64,000 nt of DNA from contig URDX01000001.1 of NCBI GenBank assembly GCA_900546695.1, positions 120,488 to 184,487 of the forward strand. Reading direction: 5' to 3'. Source of the DNA: an uncultured Eubacteriales bacterium (GTDB lineage: Bacteria > Bacillota > Clostridia > Oscillospirales > CAG-272). A model generated the notes under the pieces. It did no database searches and was not told the DNA's origin. It saw only the letters and a list, made by a program, of their open reading frames with translations. Positions 53,773 to 63,118 of this stretch are shown here, piece by piece (the stretch's first letter is position 1; each line of letters opens with the position of its first letter). The translations under genes were made by a program, and so were the position numbers.

Positions 53773-54756
53773 GTGATAAAAAAACTTCCAATCACCATGC
53801 CGATGTATACCACCTACCATTATGCGGCAAGCGCGGGGGTGGTCGCAGCATGCAATCAGACCTCCGACATCTGGTACTTCAACAACACCGTCAACTGGCG
53901 CTGCATCCGCCCGACGCCCGAATACAGCCGCGTAGACCTATGCATCTGCAACAGCTCGGTATGGGATATTCCGTTTATTAAAAAGACCGAAACGAGCTTT
54001 CGCTTCATACGCAGCTACGTTACCGAGATTATCGAGGAGATGCTCAGACAAAACTGCTACATCATCTTCGGCGGTGTCGACGACTACTTTATCAAGGGCA
54101 AGCAGCACTACATGCAGCAGCATTTCAGTCATGACGGGCTCATCGTCGGCTTTGATTCCGAACGAAAGATGCTGTCTATGGTCGCATACGATGAGCGGCG
54201 GCAGTATTGCGAATTTGAAACGCCGTACGAGGGCTTCATACAGGGAGTCGAACACGAATGTGAGCTCGGCGAATACGGAAACCTGACCTCCGCAGAGGTC
54301 GATCCCGACTACGTATGCACGCTCGATCCCGCAGGGATAAAAACACGGCTCACCGAATATATGAGCGGGCACACCGAGGAAGGATATTTTCCCGGAATTC
54401 CGATAGAAGTCGATTACGGTATACTTGTATACGGCGCTGTTGTAGAATATGTAGAAATGTTTTTGCACGGCGAGCTGCCGCCCGAATGCCTCGATCAGAG
54501 AATATTCAAATGTATATACGAGCACAAAAAATGCATGTCTCGACGCATAGCGGCGCTTGATGCGTTTCTCGGAACGGACACCACGCTCGGCGAGGGGTAC
54601 GACGAGGTCGAAAGACTGGCCGGCATCGTCAGAATGTCGGCACTCAAAGCCGAATTGTCTCCCGAGAAACGGGTATTCATCGGCATTGCCGAAAAGCTCA
54701 GGCACCTCTCCGAGCTTGAAAACGACATTCTATCGCGTGTTATAAGGGAGCTGTGA
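53773..54756 (+). CDS. unknown cytoplasmic protein, possible BtrH-like papain fold
   Basis: I do not firmly recognise this 327-residue protein. A central stretch, SHDGLIVGFD then KMLSMVAYD, resembles the H-x-x-x-V-x-G-Y/F-D pattern of BtrH_N/C39-type domains, and an N-terminal cysteine (AACN, about residue 27) could complete a pair; this link is weak. The last 80 residues are helical. The GTG at 53773 is chosen because it follows the attenuator hairpin, but ATG 53797 (MPMYTTYHYAASAG) is possible. Two ABC exporters follow, so a role in making, activating or handling the exported compound is likely. Confidence 0.5.
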   Translation: MIKKLPITMPMYTTYHYAASAGVVAACNQTSDIWYFNNTVNWRCIRPTPEYSRVDLCICNSSVWDIPFIKKTETSFRFIRSYVTEIIEEMLRQNCYIIFGGVDDYFIKGKQHYMQQHFSHDGLIVGFDSERKMLSMVAYDERRQYCEFETPYEGFIQGVEHECELGEYGNLTSAEVDPDYVCTLDPAGIKTRLTEYMSGHTEEGYFPGIPIEVDYGILVYGAVVEYVEMFLHGELPPECLDQRIFKCIYEHKKCMSRRIAALDAFLGTDTTLGEGYDEVERLAGIVRMSALKAELSPEKRVFIGIAEKLRHLSELENDILSRVIREL

Positions 54757-54886
54757 CCGTCGCCGCGCGAGACGTAAAATTAAAGCGAAAATCGAGCAAA
54801 ACATAAATTAAACGAAGAACCGACCGAAACGCAAAAGTCAACCACACACCCGACCGAAACGGTCTGCGGCATGCAGGGAGGAGCCT

Positions 54887-56668
54887 ATGAAAAAAATAAC
54901 GCGATCAGACGGCACCCTGCGGATGCTGCTGCGCATGACATGGAAGCTTTATCGGCGGCAGATGATACTTACCCTCGTCGTCACCCTGCTCGGGCAGACG
55001 GCGGAATTTCTCACGGGCACATACATGCTCGGCTTCACGGTGAACGCACTCCGTGAGCAGCGCCCCATGAGCGGGATATTCTCGTTTCTGCTGCTTGCGG
55101 CGCTCGTTACAGTCGCCGCGGATGCGGTCAGAATGCTGTATATGCGCCGCATAAAGCGCGTGCTCGACCTGCGCAGCTCGGTCAGGCTCGGCAGGATGCT
55201 GCATGAGCGGGCGCTGCACACCGACCTGTCGGCATACGAATCGCCCGAGATGTACGCACTCTACGGCAGAGCGATCTCGGGCGGCGTCGGTGCGCTTTCG
55301 CAGACGGCGAATGCGCTGCCGAATATCATCGGCACGGTCTACACCGCCGTGCTTTCGATAATTTTTGCCGTTCGGATAGATCCCGTCATTCTGCTGTTTG
55401 CCATACCGCCCGCCGTGATAGGTCTGACAAGAACGCGGGCACTGAGCCGCGAGCAGCACGAGCTCGACCTGCGCAGCTCCGAAATTTCGCGCAGAGAGGA
55501 ATATGCGGGGCGGGTATTCTGCGGGCGAGAATATGCAGGCGAGCTCCGCATGACAAGCATCTCAAACGTCATTCTTGCGCAGCTGCGCGAATGTGAAGAG
55601 CAGCATGAGCAGCTGCTGCATGACGGGGTGCTGAGCCTCGAACGCAAACGCTTTCTGCGCTTTCTGCCGAACCGCATTTCTTCCCTGCTCTGCACGCTTT
55701 GGCTAGCCGCCCGCGTGATGCTGCGAAGCGCCGTTTCGGTGGGAGATTTCTTCATCGCCGTCAGCGCCGTTTCACGCCTCGGCAGCTCTGCGGCAGCGAC
55801 GGTGCAGCGGCTGTCGGATATCTACGGCTGCATCTTTCGTTTTTCGGATTTCAAGGCATACATGGAGCATGTCGACCCCGTCGATTCTAAGCAGGGCGAC
55901 GCAGAAGCGCACGGCGGAGACCTCGAGCTGCGCGGTGTTCGCTTCCGCTATGACGGTGCCGATGATGACACGCTGCGCGGCATCGACCTCACGATACGAC
56001 AGGGCGAGCACATCGCCGTAGTCGGACAGAACGGCGCGGGAAAAACGACGCTCGTCAAGCTGCTGATGCGCCTGTACGACCCGACGGCGGGAGAGCTGCT
56101 GCTCGACGGCAGACCCGCAGCCGACTATCAGCTCGACAGCTACCGCGCATTGTTCGGCACCGTTTTTCAGGACCATACACCGACGGCATTCTCGGTGGCG
56201 GAGAACGTGCTCTGCCGCCCGTATTCCACAGCCGATAAGCAGACCGTGCTCTCGGCTGTCGGTCGGGCGGGGCTCGGTGAACGCATAGGCGCACTGCCCG
56301 ACGGCATTGAAACACCCATGACGCGCGAATTCAGCGCTGACGGGCTCGTTCTCTCGGGCGGCGAGCTGCAGCGGCTCGCCGTCGCAGGCATCTATGTCCG
56401 CGATTTCCGCACCGTGATACTCGACGAGCCCTCCGCCGCGCTCGACCCGCTCGCCGAGCGCGAGCTGTATCGGAGCATGTACGACGCATGCCGCGGGAAA
56501 ACGGTGATATTCATCTCGCACAGACTCGCCTCCGCGGTCGATGCAGACCGCATAATTCTCATGGAGCACGGGCGGATAGCCGAGCAGGGGAGTCACGCCG
56601 AGCTGATGGCGGCGGGCGGGAAATATGCGGAGATGTTCCGCGCTCAGGCGGAAGCATACAACGAGTAG
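54887..56668 (+). CDS. ABC exporter (first of pair)
   Basis: Half-transporter with fused ATPase. The 593-residue product has six membrane helices (about 15-320) with an inner LRSSEISRREEYAGRVF coupling segment, and an ATPase with Walker A GQNGAGKTT, signature LSGGELQRL and Walker B VILDEPS with catalytic glutamate. GGGAGGAG precedes ATG. The helix set resembles the family exporting peptides or secondary metabolites in gut Firmicutes. 130 bp after the BtrH-like gene. Confidence 0.9.
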   Translation: MKKITRSDGTLRMLLRMTWKLYRRQMILTLVVTLLGQTAEFLTGTYMLGFTVNALREQRPMSGIFSFLLLAALVTVAADAVRMLYMRRIKRVLDLRSSVRLGRMLHERALHTDLSAYESPEMYALYGRAISGGVGALSQTANALPNIIGTVYTAVLSIIFAVRIDPVILLFAIPPAVIGLTRTRALSREQHELDLRSSEISRREEYAGRVFCGREYAGELRMTSISNVILAQLRECEEQHEQLLHDGVLSLERKRFLRFLPNRISSLLCTLWLAARVMLRSAVSVGDFFIAVSAVSRLGSSAAATVQRLSDIYGCIFRFSDFKAYMEHVDPVDSKQGDAEAHGGDLELRGVRFRYDGADDDTLRGIDLTIRQGEHIAVVGQNGAGKTTLVKLLMRLYDPTAGELLLDGRPAADYQLDSYRALFGTVFQDHTPTAFSVAENVLCRPYSTADKQTVLSAVGRAGLGERIGALPDGIETPMTREFSADGLVLSGGELQRLAVAGIYVRDFRTVILDEPSAALDPLAERELYRSMYDACRGKTVIFISHRLASAVDADRIILMEHGRIAEQGSHAELMAAGGKYAEMFRAQAEAYNE

Positions 56669-56705
56669 CGCAGCGCGACCGCATACGCTGTATCCGTACA
56701 CGCTC

Positions 56706-56880
56706 GAAAAAACGACCGAAGCCATCACAGACACAAAAGCAATCGCAGCATTCAAAATCGACCGAAAACGTCACGGATACGTAAGCGTCTCAACATTCAA
56801 AACCGACCGAAAACGTCGCGGACACATAAATTACAGCATTCAAAAACGACCGAAAAAACGTCGACACCGACAGAAAGGCA
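56706..56880 (+). repeat. about 44-bp imperfect tandem repeats between the two ABC genes
   Basis: Three copies of CATTCAAAAxCGACCGAAAA followed by CGTC-CGGA-AC start at 56749, 56794 and 56837, and a partial copy near 56708. ACCGACCGAAAC motifs also occur at 54825-54860 upstream of the first ABC gene. They leave a 220-bp gap in an otherwise tight operon. Confidence 0.75.
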
Positions 56881-56888
56881 AGCGAGAA

Positions 56889-58889
56889 ATGAAACAGAAT
56901 AATACTCCCGCGCGCCGACAGTCATGGCGCGAGATAGCGGACAACAGCCTGTACTCGTTCCGCTATGTGCTGAAAAATTCAAAGGCATTTCTCTTTGTCT
57001 CGCTGCTCGACGTTCTGACGGGATTCATCTCCCCGCTGCTGCTTGCACTGAGCCGCCGAGCGTATAATCTGCTCGAGCCGGGAGGCAGCTTTCCGCCCGT
57101 CGCGGCGCTGCTGATACTGCTGACCGCATCTCAGGCACTCTCCTTTCTGTGGAGCAGGATATACGGACAGTACATTCTGCCCAAATATTCGCACAGGCTG
57201 CATCGACGCACACGTGAGCAGCTGTTCAGACAGGCGGCGCGGCTCGACCTCGCGATGTACGACGACCCCGAATTCTACAACGACTTTCTCCTTGCGATGC
57301 AGTACAGCGGCTCGTGCGCGGCGGGCGCTGTCTCGACGGTGACCTCGCTGCTGCGCTGCATCGTCGATATTTCCGCCACCCTTGCACTGCTCGTCTACAT
57401 CGACATGCTCTCGATGGCGGTGCTGTGCCTGAGCACCGCGCTGTCGCTGCTCATCACCGCCGTGTCGAACCGACATAATTTTGCCATGCAGCGCGAGCTG
57501 ACACCGATAAGCCGCCGCGAGAGCTACATAGAGCGGCTGTATTCGGGTCCCGAGCATGCAAAGGAGCTGCGCATGACACGGCTGCACGAATGCGCCGACC
57601 GCGACTTTGAGCTCACGGCGCTCGAACACGAACGCGCGCTGAAGCGGCTCGGACTGCGGCACGCGCTGATAGGCGTCGCCGACTGCCTGAACAACAGCCT
57701 CGGCTACATCGCCGTCATAGCGCTGACCGTCTATCGCTATGCCGTCAGCGGGACGGTGACGATTGGTGATTTCAGCGTCTTTACGACGGCGAACATGAGC
57801 TTTCGTGAGAAGCTGCGGGCGCTCGGCGCGGTCTGGATAGACCTGCCGCAGAAAAGCCGCGAGATTTCGCTCGTCCGCCGCTTTATTGACGGTGCTCCCG
57901 AAAAAATCGACTCACCGAAAAACGCCCACCCCAAATCAGCGGAACAAATAGCCGAGATGCAAGAACCCTTCGGGCAAAAATCCAACAGGCAGGAGACCGA
58001 CAGCACCGAAGCCGACATATCCAAAGCCCCCGAAACGAGCCGTGCCGTGCGCGATGCCGCCGAGCCGTGCCGCGCGGCGGAGGAAGCGCCGCCGTTTGAA
58101 TCGCTCGAGCTGCGCGACGTGCATTTCGCATATGCACAGGGCGGCGAGGTGCTGCGCGGCGTTTCGATGAAGCTCGGGCGCGGCGAAAAAATTGCGCTCG
58201 TCGGCTGCAACGGAGCGGGAAAATCCACCCTCATCAATCTTATCATGCGGTTGTACAGCCCCGATTCGGGGAGCATACTGTACAACGGCAGACCCGCGCA
58301 GGAGCTCGAGATATGCAGCTATCGGCAGCGTATAAGCACCGTCTTTCAGAGCTATCGGCTGTTCGCGGCAACGCTCGCGGAGAACGTTCTCGCCGACACT
58401 TACACCGACTCGGAGCGAGAGCGTGTGCTCGACGCGCTGCACCGCGCGGGCTTTGACGGCAGACTCGCCGCGATGAAGGAGGGGATACACACCCCGCTGA
58501 CCCGCGAATTTGACGAGGGCGGCACCTGCCTTTCGGGCGGAGAGGCGCAAAAAATCGCCGTTGCGCGCGCCATAGCCGCCGACCGCGACATAATTATAAT
58601 GGATGAGCCGTCCGCATCGCTCGACCCGACGGCGGAATACGAGCTGAATCGGCAGATCGCCGACCTTGCGCGAGGCAAAACGGTGATATTCATCTCGCAC
58701 AGGCTCTCATCGACCCGCCATGCCGATAGGATATATCTGCTCGACGGCGGCAGGATAGCCGAATGCGGCACGCACGACGAGCTGATGGCGGCGGGCGGGA
58801 AATATGCGGAGATGTTCCGCGCTCAGGCGGAGAAGTACCTGTCCGGGGAGGCTAAAATCGTCCGGATCGAAAAAGCGAAAACAAGTTGA
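56889..58889 (+). CDS. ABC exporter (second of pair)
   Basis: The 666-residue product has six membrane helices (about 25-300), a low-complexity linker (about 345-390) and an ATPase with Walker A GCNGAGKST, signature LSGGEAQKI and Walker B IIIMDEPS with catalytic glutamate. Both ATPases of the pair look active, unlike the MarR-linked pair. ATG 56889 follows GAAAGGCAAGCGAGAA. The last 14 residues (GEAKIVRIEKAKTS) and the stop come from repeat copy A3. Confidence 0.9.
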   Translation: MKQNNTPARRQSWREIADNSLYSFRYVLKNSKAFLFVSLLDVLTGFISPLLLALSRRAYNLLEPGGSFPPVAALLILLTASQALSFLWSRIYGQYILPKYSHRLHRRTREQLFRQAARLDLAMYDDPEFYNDFLLAMQYSGSCAAGAVSTVTSLLRCIVDISATLALLVYIDMLSMAVLCLSTALSLLITAVSNRHNFAMQRELTPISRRESYIERLYSGPEHAKELRMTRLHECADRDFELTALEHERALKRLGLRHALIGVADCLNNSLGYIAVIALTVYRYAVSGTVTIGDFSVFTTANMSFREKLRALGAVWIDLPQKSREISLVRRFIDGAPEKIDSPKNAHPKSAEQIAEMQEPFGQKSNRQETDSTEADISKAPETSRAVRDAAEPCRAAEEAPPFESLELRDVHFAYAQGGEVLRGVSMKLGRGEKIALVGCNGAGKSTLINLIMRLYSPDSGSILYNGRPAQELEICSYRQRISTVFQSYRLFAATLAENVLADTYTDSERERVLDALHRAGFDGRLAAMKEGIHTPLTREFDEGGTCLSGGEAQKIAVARAIAADRDIIIMDEPSASLDPTAEYELNRQIADLARGKTVIFISHRLSSTRHADRIYLLDGGRIAECGTHDELMAAGGKYAEMFRAQAEKYLSGEAKIVRIEKAKTS

Positions 58890-59061
58890 GCTTATCGGTC
58901 TTTAGTGTGTTCGCTATGACAAAAAGGGGTCGGAATCCTGACGGATTCCTGCTTAAGGTTTAATGTTTTCGCCTTTTCTGCGCCCGATTTCGCCGTACGA
59001 CGTACGCTTGTACGCCTGACGGGGCAAAGACACTTACTCCGAACATTTTTACCTATCTCCC
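58845..59061 (+). repeat. dispersed repeat family A, copy 3
   Basis: It begins inside the second ABC gene and continues after its stop: head GGGGAGGCTAAAATCGTCCGG, GAAAAAGCGAAAACA pairing with TGTTTTCGCCTTTTC (about 58963), hairpin GGAATCC-TGAC-GGATTCC, TGCGCCCGATTTCGCC, GTACGACGTACGCTTGTACG, tail CTTACTCCGAACATTTTTACC. The outer stem is plain here. Confidence 0.85.
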
Positions 59062-59067
59062 TGAAAT

Positions 59068-59111
59068 CACAAGGAGCTGTTAAAAAACGAGTTTTTTAAC
59101 AGCTCCTTGTG
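59068..59111. terminator. long perfect palindrome
   Basis: CACAAGGAGCTGTTAAAAAAC (59068-59088) and its exact inverse (59091-59111) are separated by GA. The T run inside the right arm could terminate both directions. It directly follows repeat A3. The rest of 59112-59384 shows only weak imperfect repeats of CCGAATT-GCCG. Confidence 0.75.
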
Positions 59112-59384
59112 TATCGCAAATGTGCGCGCACATTCACGGATAAATAATACGATTTTGCAAACCGCGCGATTCTATCGCGCAGAGCGATGATTCCGCATCA
59201 CCGCATTGCTGTCACGGCATCGCCGGCTTCGTCGCTGTGTTGCGTCGCAGCGTCGCAGCATGCCAAAATTGCCGAATTTGCCGCATCGAAGCACCGCCGA
59301 ATTCGCCGTATAACAGATTTGCCTCATACAGAATCCGCTTCATGCCGAATTTACTGCATGCCGAAATTGTGCGGCGCGATCGGG

Positions 59385-60395
59385 TCAGCGCTCGAGCTTG
59401 AGCAGCCGATAGTCGGTGCCGACGAACGGCAGCGGGCGGAACTCGCCGAAAATGCGCGAGCTCGTTCTGCCGTCGTAGCGCTCGCGTATCTCCTTCTGCG
59501 ACAGATTGGTATTGATTATTATCGCGCCGCCGCGGCAGAGCCGCGTATTTATCACGTTGAACAGCACGGTCGCGGTAAACTGGTTCGACAGCTCGGTGCC
59601 GAGGTCGTCGATTATCAGAACGTCACAGTCAAAATACCGCTCGGATTCGCGTCTGCCGTTCCTGTCGTCCCGCATGAAGCGCTCACGCTCAAAGGTGCCG
59701 AAAAGGTTGATGGCAGTCTCGTATACGACATCGTATCCGCGTCTGATGAGCCGTGCGGCTATCGCGGCGGAGAGATGGGTCTTTCCGAGCCCCGTCAGAC
59801 CGTAGAGCAGCAGATTCTTCTTGTCGCCGCAGACGGTGTCCGCGTCGGTCGTGAACTCCTCTGCGTAGCTGCGGCAGATGGCGAGATTGTGCTCCATTAT
59901 GATGCGCCCGTCGCCAGAAAAATGCGAGAGGTCAAAGCCGTCAAAGGTGCAGCCGCGCAGCAGATTTCCGATACCCGAGCTCTCGTAGCCCGCCATTATC
60001 AGCTCCTCGCGCATGCATGAGCACATGCGGAGCCCGACGCTGCCGCGGTCGGCACATTTTTTGCAGGCATAACGCGGCTCGAGATAGTCGGCGGGGTAGC
60101 CGTTTCGGGTCAGCAGCTCGGTGCGGGCACGGAGCAGGCGCTCATTCTCCGCACGTATCTCGGCAAGCTCGGCGGCAGGGTCGGGTCTCGGCTCGCCCTC
60201 TCCGCGCGACATGCCGCGAAAGACCGCAGAGCAGACGGCAGCGGAGCTGCGGCGCAGCGCTGCGTTTATCTCGCGCAGCTCGGGCAGGCGCTCCTCGAGC
60301 TCTGCGGTGCGCTCCTCCGCCTCCGCGACACGGTCGTCGTGACGGTGAGCAAACTCCTCTTTTATTCTGAGATAGTTTTCTCTGTTGTATGCCAT
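59385..60395 (-). CDS. DnaC/DnaI-type ATP-binding protein (helicase loader)
   Basis: AAA+ protein that loads the replicative helicase. The 336-residue product has a cysteine zinc-binding site CKKCADRGSVGLRMCSCM (about 120-137), a Walker A GLTGLGKTH, Walker B DVLIIDDLGTE and arginine-finger segment SRIFGEFRPL. The N-terminal half is coiled coil (about 15-70), as in DnaI-like loaders. ATG 60395 has AAAAGAGG upstream. It faces away from dnaN with repeat copy B3 between. Confidence 0.9.
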   Translation of the reverse strand: MAYNRENYLRIKEEFAHRHDDRVAEAEERTAELEERLPELREINAALRRSSAAVCSAVFRGMSRGEGEPRPDPAAELAEIRAENERLLRARTELLTRNGYPADYLEPRYACKKCADRGSVGLRMCSCMREELIMAGYESSGIGNLLRGCTFDGFDLSHFSGDGRIIMEHNLAICRSYAEEFTTDADTVCGDKKNLLLYGLTGLGKTHLSAAIAARLIRRGYDVVYETAINLFGTFERERFMRDDRNGRRESERYFDCDVLIIDDLGTELSNQFTATVLFNVINTRLCRGGAIIINTNLSQKEIRERYDGRTSSRIFGEFRPLPFVGTDYRLLKLER

Positions 60396-60584
60396 TACGT
60401 CTGTACCTCTTTTTTGTTTTGGGGTAATTTCGGGGCTTGGGGGGAAGTGCTTAGACGGGGAATGTGGGGAAAGAATGCATGAATTCATGCAAAAATCAAG
60501 CTGAGAGTGCGAGTAAGGCGCGCAGCGAACAACGCTTCGCATGGTTCAAAAAATCAACAAAAAAGATACGCGGTCACCGCTACG

Positions 60585-60880
60585 AATTCAGGTGAATCAG
60601 AGCCTTAGCCACTTTTTCTTTGTGCGAGCGAGGCGCAAAGAAAAAGTTAACAAAAAGAAACGCCGCTCTGCGGGGCTCCGCCCCACACCCCGCAACCTTT
60701 GAAAAGGTTGACGAAACTTTTCGGCTGCTTGCTGCCTTAGTTAGTGCGCAACGGGTGAGCCCTTTACCCTGCAATCGTCTCGCTGTTCTGCCCGAGAAAG
60801 ACTCCCTATTACAAAGTTTTCGCCAGGCCTTTTTCAAAAGGCCGCGTTCCCCTCGTACCCCCTCCCCGTCCTGAAAGGAA
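60585..60880 (-). repeat. dispersed repeat family B, copy 3
   Basis: Reads on the minus strand from the dnaN start toward the helicase-loader gene: GAGGGGAACGCG, hairpin GGCCTTTTGAAAAAGGCC (60826-60843), GGCGAAAACTTTGTAATAGGG, CTCGGGCAGA, GCGCACTAACTAAGG, hairpins AACCTTTTCAAAGGTT and GGGGCGGAGCCCC, GGCGTTTCTTTTTG, tail GATTCACCTGAATTCGTAG. The region between the two genes holds this element only. Confidence 0.85.
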
Positions 60881-60885
60881 TTGTT

Positions 60886-62022
60886 ATGAAGATTATATTT
60901 GAAAAGAACGAGCTGCTTGGTGCAGTACTTCCGATGCTCGGAGTAGTATCGGCTAAGAACACGATAGCCGCGATTGAAGGAATCAAGGTCGCGACCGAAG
61001 ACGGCGGCTGCATGCTGTCCGCCTTTGACAACGAAAAGGGCATGGTCACGCATGTCAGCTGCGAGGTCATTGAGAGCGGCGAGTACATTATCGGCGCGTC
61101 GAAGCTTTCGCAGATACTGCGTGTGCTGCCCGACGGCAAGGTCACCATCGAGGTGAACGAGCGCAATGTTGCGAAGATCTCGAGCGGGATATCCTCCTTT
61201 GAACTGCACGCGCTGCCGGGCTCGGATTTTCCCGTCCTGCCCGAGCTGAGAGGCGACAAGGAGTTTACCATCGGTCAGGCTGAGCTGCGCGACATGATAA
61301 ACAAGGTTATGTTTGCAGTAGCGGTCAACGACCCGAAGCCGATGCTGAACGGCGTTTATTTCGTAATAGACGGCGATACGGTAACGGCGGTATCCTGCGA
61401 CAGCCAGCGTCTTGCGCTGCGCCGCCGCCGCTGCTCGCTCGAGAGCAGCTACGACGGTGAGATGAGCTTCATCCTGCCCGGAAAATCGCTCACCGAGCTG
61501 CTTAAGCTGCTCGACACGGGCGAGGACAGCTCGGTCTGCATCATGATAGCGCGCAAGCACATCATATTCAATTTCGAGAACAAGGTATTCTTCACGCGCA
61601 TGATCGACTCGAACTACATCGAGTACGAGCGTTTCATACCCAAGACGAACCGTATCTTTGTCAAGGCACCCGTTGACCCGCTGCTGCGCGGTCTTGAGCG
61701 CGCGTCGCTCGTCACCGAGGAAAAGACAATGGGACAGACCAAGAGCCCGCTGCGCTGCACCTTCACCGAGGGCAAGCTTGCACTCTCGTCCGTATCGGTC
61801 AGCGGACGCTTCTATGACGAGATACCCGTCGAGAAGGACGGCGACGATATCGAGATAGGCTTCAACTGCCGCTACTTTATCGACGCCATGAAGTGCGTCG
61901 ACACCGACGAGGTCATGCTCTCGATGTCTACGCCGCTGATGAGCATGGTTATTGAGCCGAGCGAGAAAAACGACGACGATACCTTCATCTATCTTGTTCT
62001 TCCCGTGAGAATGAAGGACTGA
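60886..62022 (+). CDS. dnaN: DNA polymerase III subunit beta (sliding clamp)
   Basis: Ring-shaped clamp that tethers polymerase. The 378-residue product has normal length, starts MKIIFEKNELLGAVLPMLG and ends with the conserved YLVLPVRMKD. AAGGAATT precedes ATG. It overlaps recF by one base. dnaA is absent upstream; a family B repeat occupies the intergenic space instead. Confidence 0.97.
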   Translation: MKIIFEKNELLGAVLPMLGVVSAKNTIAAIEGIKVATEDGGCMLSAFDNEKGMVTHVSCEVIESGEYIIGASKLSQILRVLPDGKVTIEVNERNVAKISSGISSFELHALPGSDFPVLPELRGDKEFTIGQAELRDMINKVMFAVAVNDPKPMLNGVYFVIDGDTVTAVSCDSQRLALRRRRCSLESSYDGEMSFILPGKSLTELLKLLDTGEDSSVCIMIARKHIIFNFENKVFFTRMIDSNYIEYERFIPKTNRIFVKAPVDPLLRGLERASLVTEEKTMGQTKSPLRCTFTEGKLALSSVSVSGRFYDEIPVEKDGDDIEIGFNCRYFIDAMKCVDTDEVMLSMSTPLMSMVIEPSEKNDDDTFIYLVLPVRMKD

Positions 62023-63101
62023 TGATCTGCGAGAGCTTAGATTATTACAACTTCCGCAACATAGAGACGGCTCACATCGACCTTTGCCCGGGTATCAACG
62101 TCTTATACGGCGAGAACGCCGAGGGCAAGACGAACGCTATCGAGGGCATCTACCTCTTTGCGGGCGGGCGGAGCTTCCGCGCGCATTCGGATGCCGAGAT
62201 GATACGCTTCGGTGAGAATACGGGCGGGATACGGCTGCGCTACTCCGACAGGGTCGGCACGGGCACGCTCGAATTTGCCGTTCTGCCGAGCGGGCGGCGC
62301 AGCTGCAAGAAGAACGGCGGCGCGGTCTCGAGGCTGTCCGAGTTCGTCGGCTGCTTTCACGCCGTGCTGTTCTGCCCCGAGCACCTTGCGATAGTCAAGG
62401 ACGGTCCCGCCGTCAGGCGGTCGTTTCTTGACATGGCACTGAGCCAGCTCAGCCCCGTTTATCTTTCGTCGCTGCAGCGCTATCACGTGCTGCTGCGGCA
62501 GCGCAACGCGCTGCTAAAAAAGCGGCTGTTCTCGGGACGCGGACTCGATTCCGAGTTTGCGGACAGCATCTACGTCTGGTCGGCGCAGCTCGCGCACGAG
62601 GCGGCGTACATCTCGCTCGCGCGCAGCGAGTACGTCGAACGGCTCTGCGGCAAGGCGCGCGCTCTGCTCTCGGATATGTCGGGCGGGCGTGAGGAGATAG
62701 CAATGAGCTATACGGGACCGCAGGACGAGGCTTGGTTTCTCGAAAAGCTGACGGGCTCGCTCGAGCGCGAAATAAAGCTCGGCGGCACTATCGGCGGCAT
62801 CCACCGCGACGATATGGGCATACGGATAGGCGGGCGCGAAGCGCGCAGCTTTGCATCGCAGGGTCAGCAGCGCTCCGCAGCGCTCTGCATCAAGCTCGGT
62901 GAGGGCGAGATAATCTGCGACGAGGTCGGCGAACAGCCGGTCTACCTGCTCGACGATATTCTCAGCGAGCTCGACGAGGGCAGACGGCGCTATATCCTCT
63001 CGGGCATCAGACGCGGACAGGTCATTATCACAAGCTGCAGCGCCGACGTCGGCGGCGACCGAAGATTTCTCGTGCGCGGCGGGACCTATACTCCGCAGTA
63101 G
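62022..63101 (+). CDS. recF: DNA replication/repair protein RecF
   Basis: SMC-like ATPase that loads RecA at gaps. The 359 residues include the Walker A GENAEGKTN at about 31, a signature-type SFASQGQQRSAALC, and Walker B VYLLDDILSELDEGRR. Co-translated with dnaN (one-base overlap). Confidence 0.97.
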   Translation: MICESLDYYNFRNIETAHIDLCPGINVLYGENAEGKTNAIEGIYLFAGGRSFRAHSDAEMIRFGENTGGIRLRYSDRVGTGTLEFAVLPSGRRSCKKNGGAVSRLSEFVGCFHAVLFCPEHLAIVKDGPAVRRSFLDMALSQLSPVYLSSLQRYHVLLRQRNALLKKRLFSGRGLDSEFADSIYVWSAQLAHEAAYISLARSEYVERLCGKARALLSDMSGGREEIAMSYTGPQDEAWFLEKLTGSLEREIKLGGTIGGIHRDDMGIRIGGREARSFASQGQQRSAALCIKLGEGEIICDEVGEQPVYLLDDILSELDEGRRRYILSGIRRGQVIITSCSADVGGDRRFLVRGGTYTPQ

Positions 63102-63118
63102 CTGTCGTCTTTCGGGCG

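Noticed and set aside
60396..60885. origin with DnaA boxes before dnaN
   Set aside because: I saw no TTATCCACA-type cluster by eye; the space is a family B repeat.
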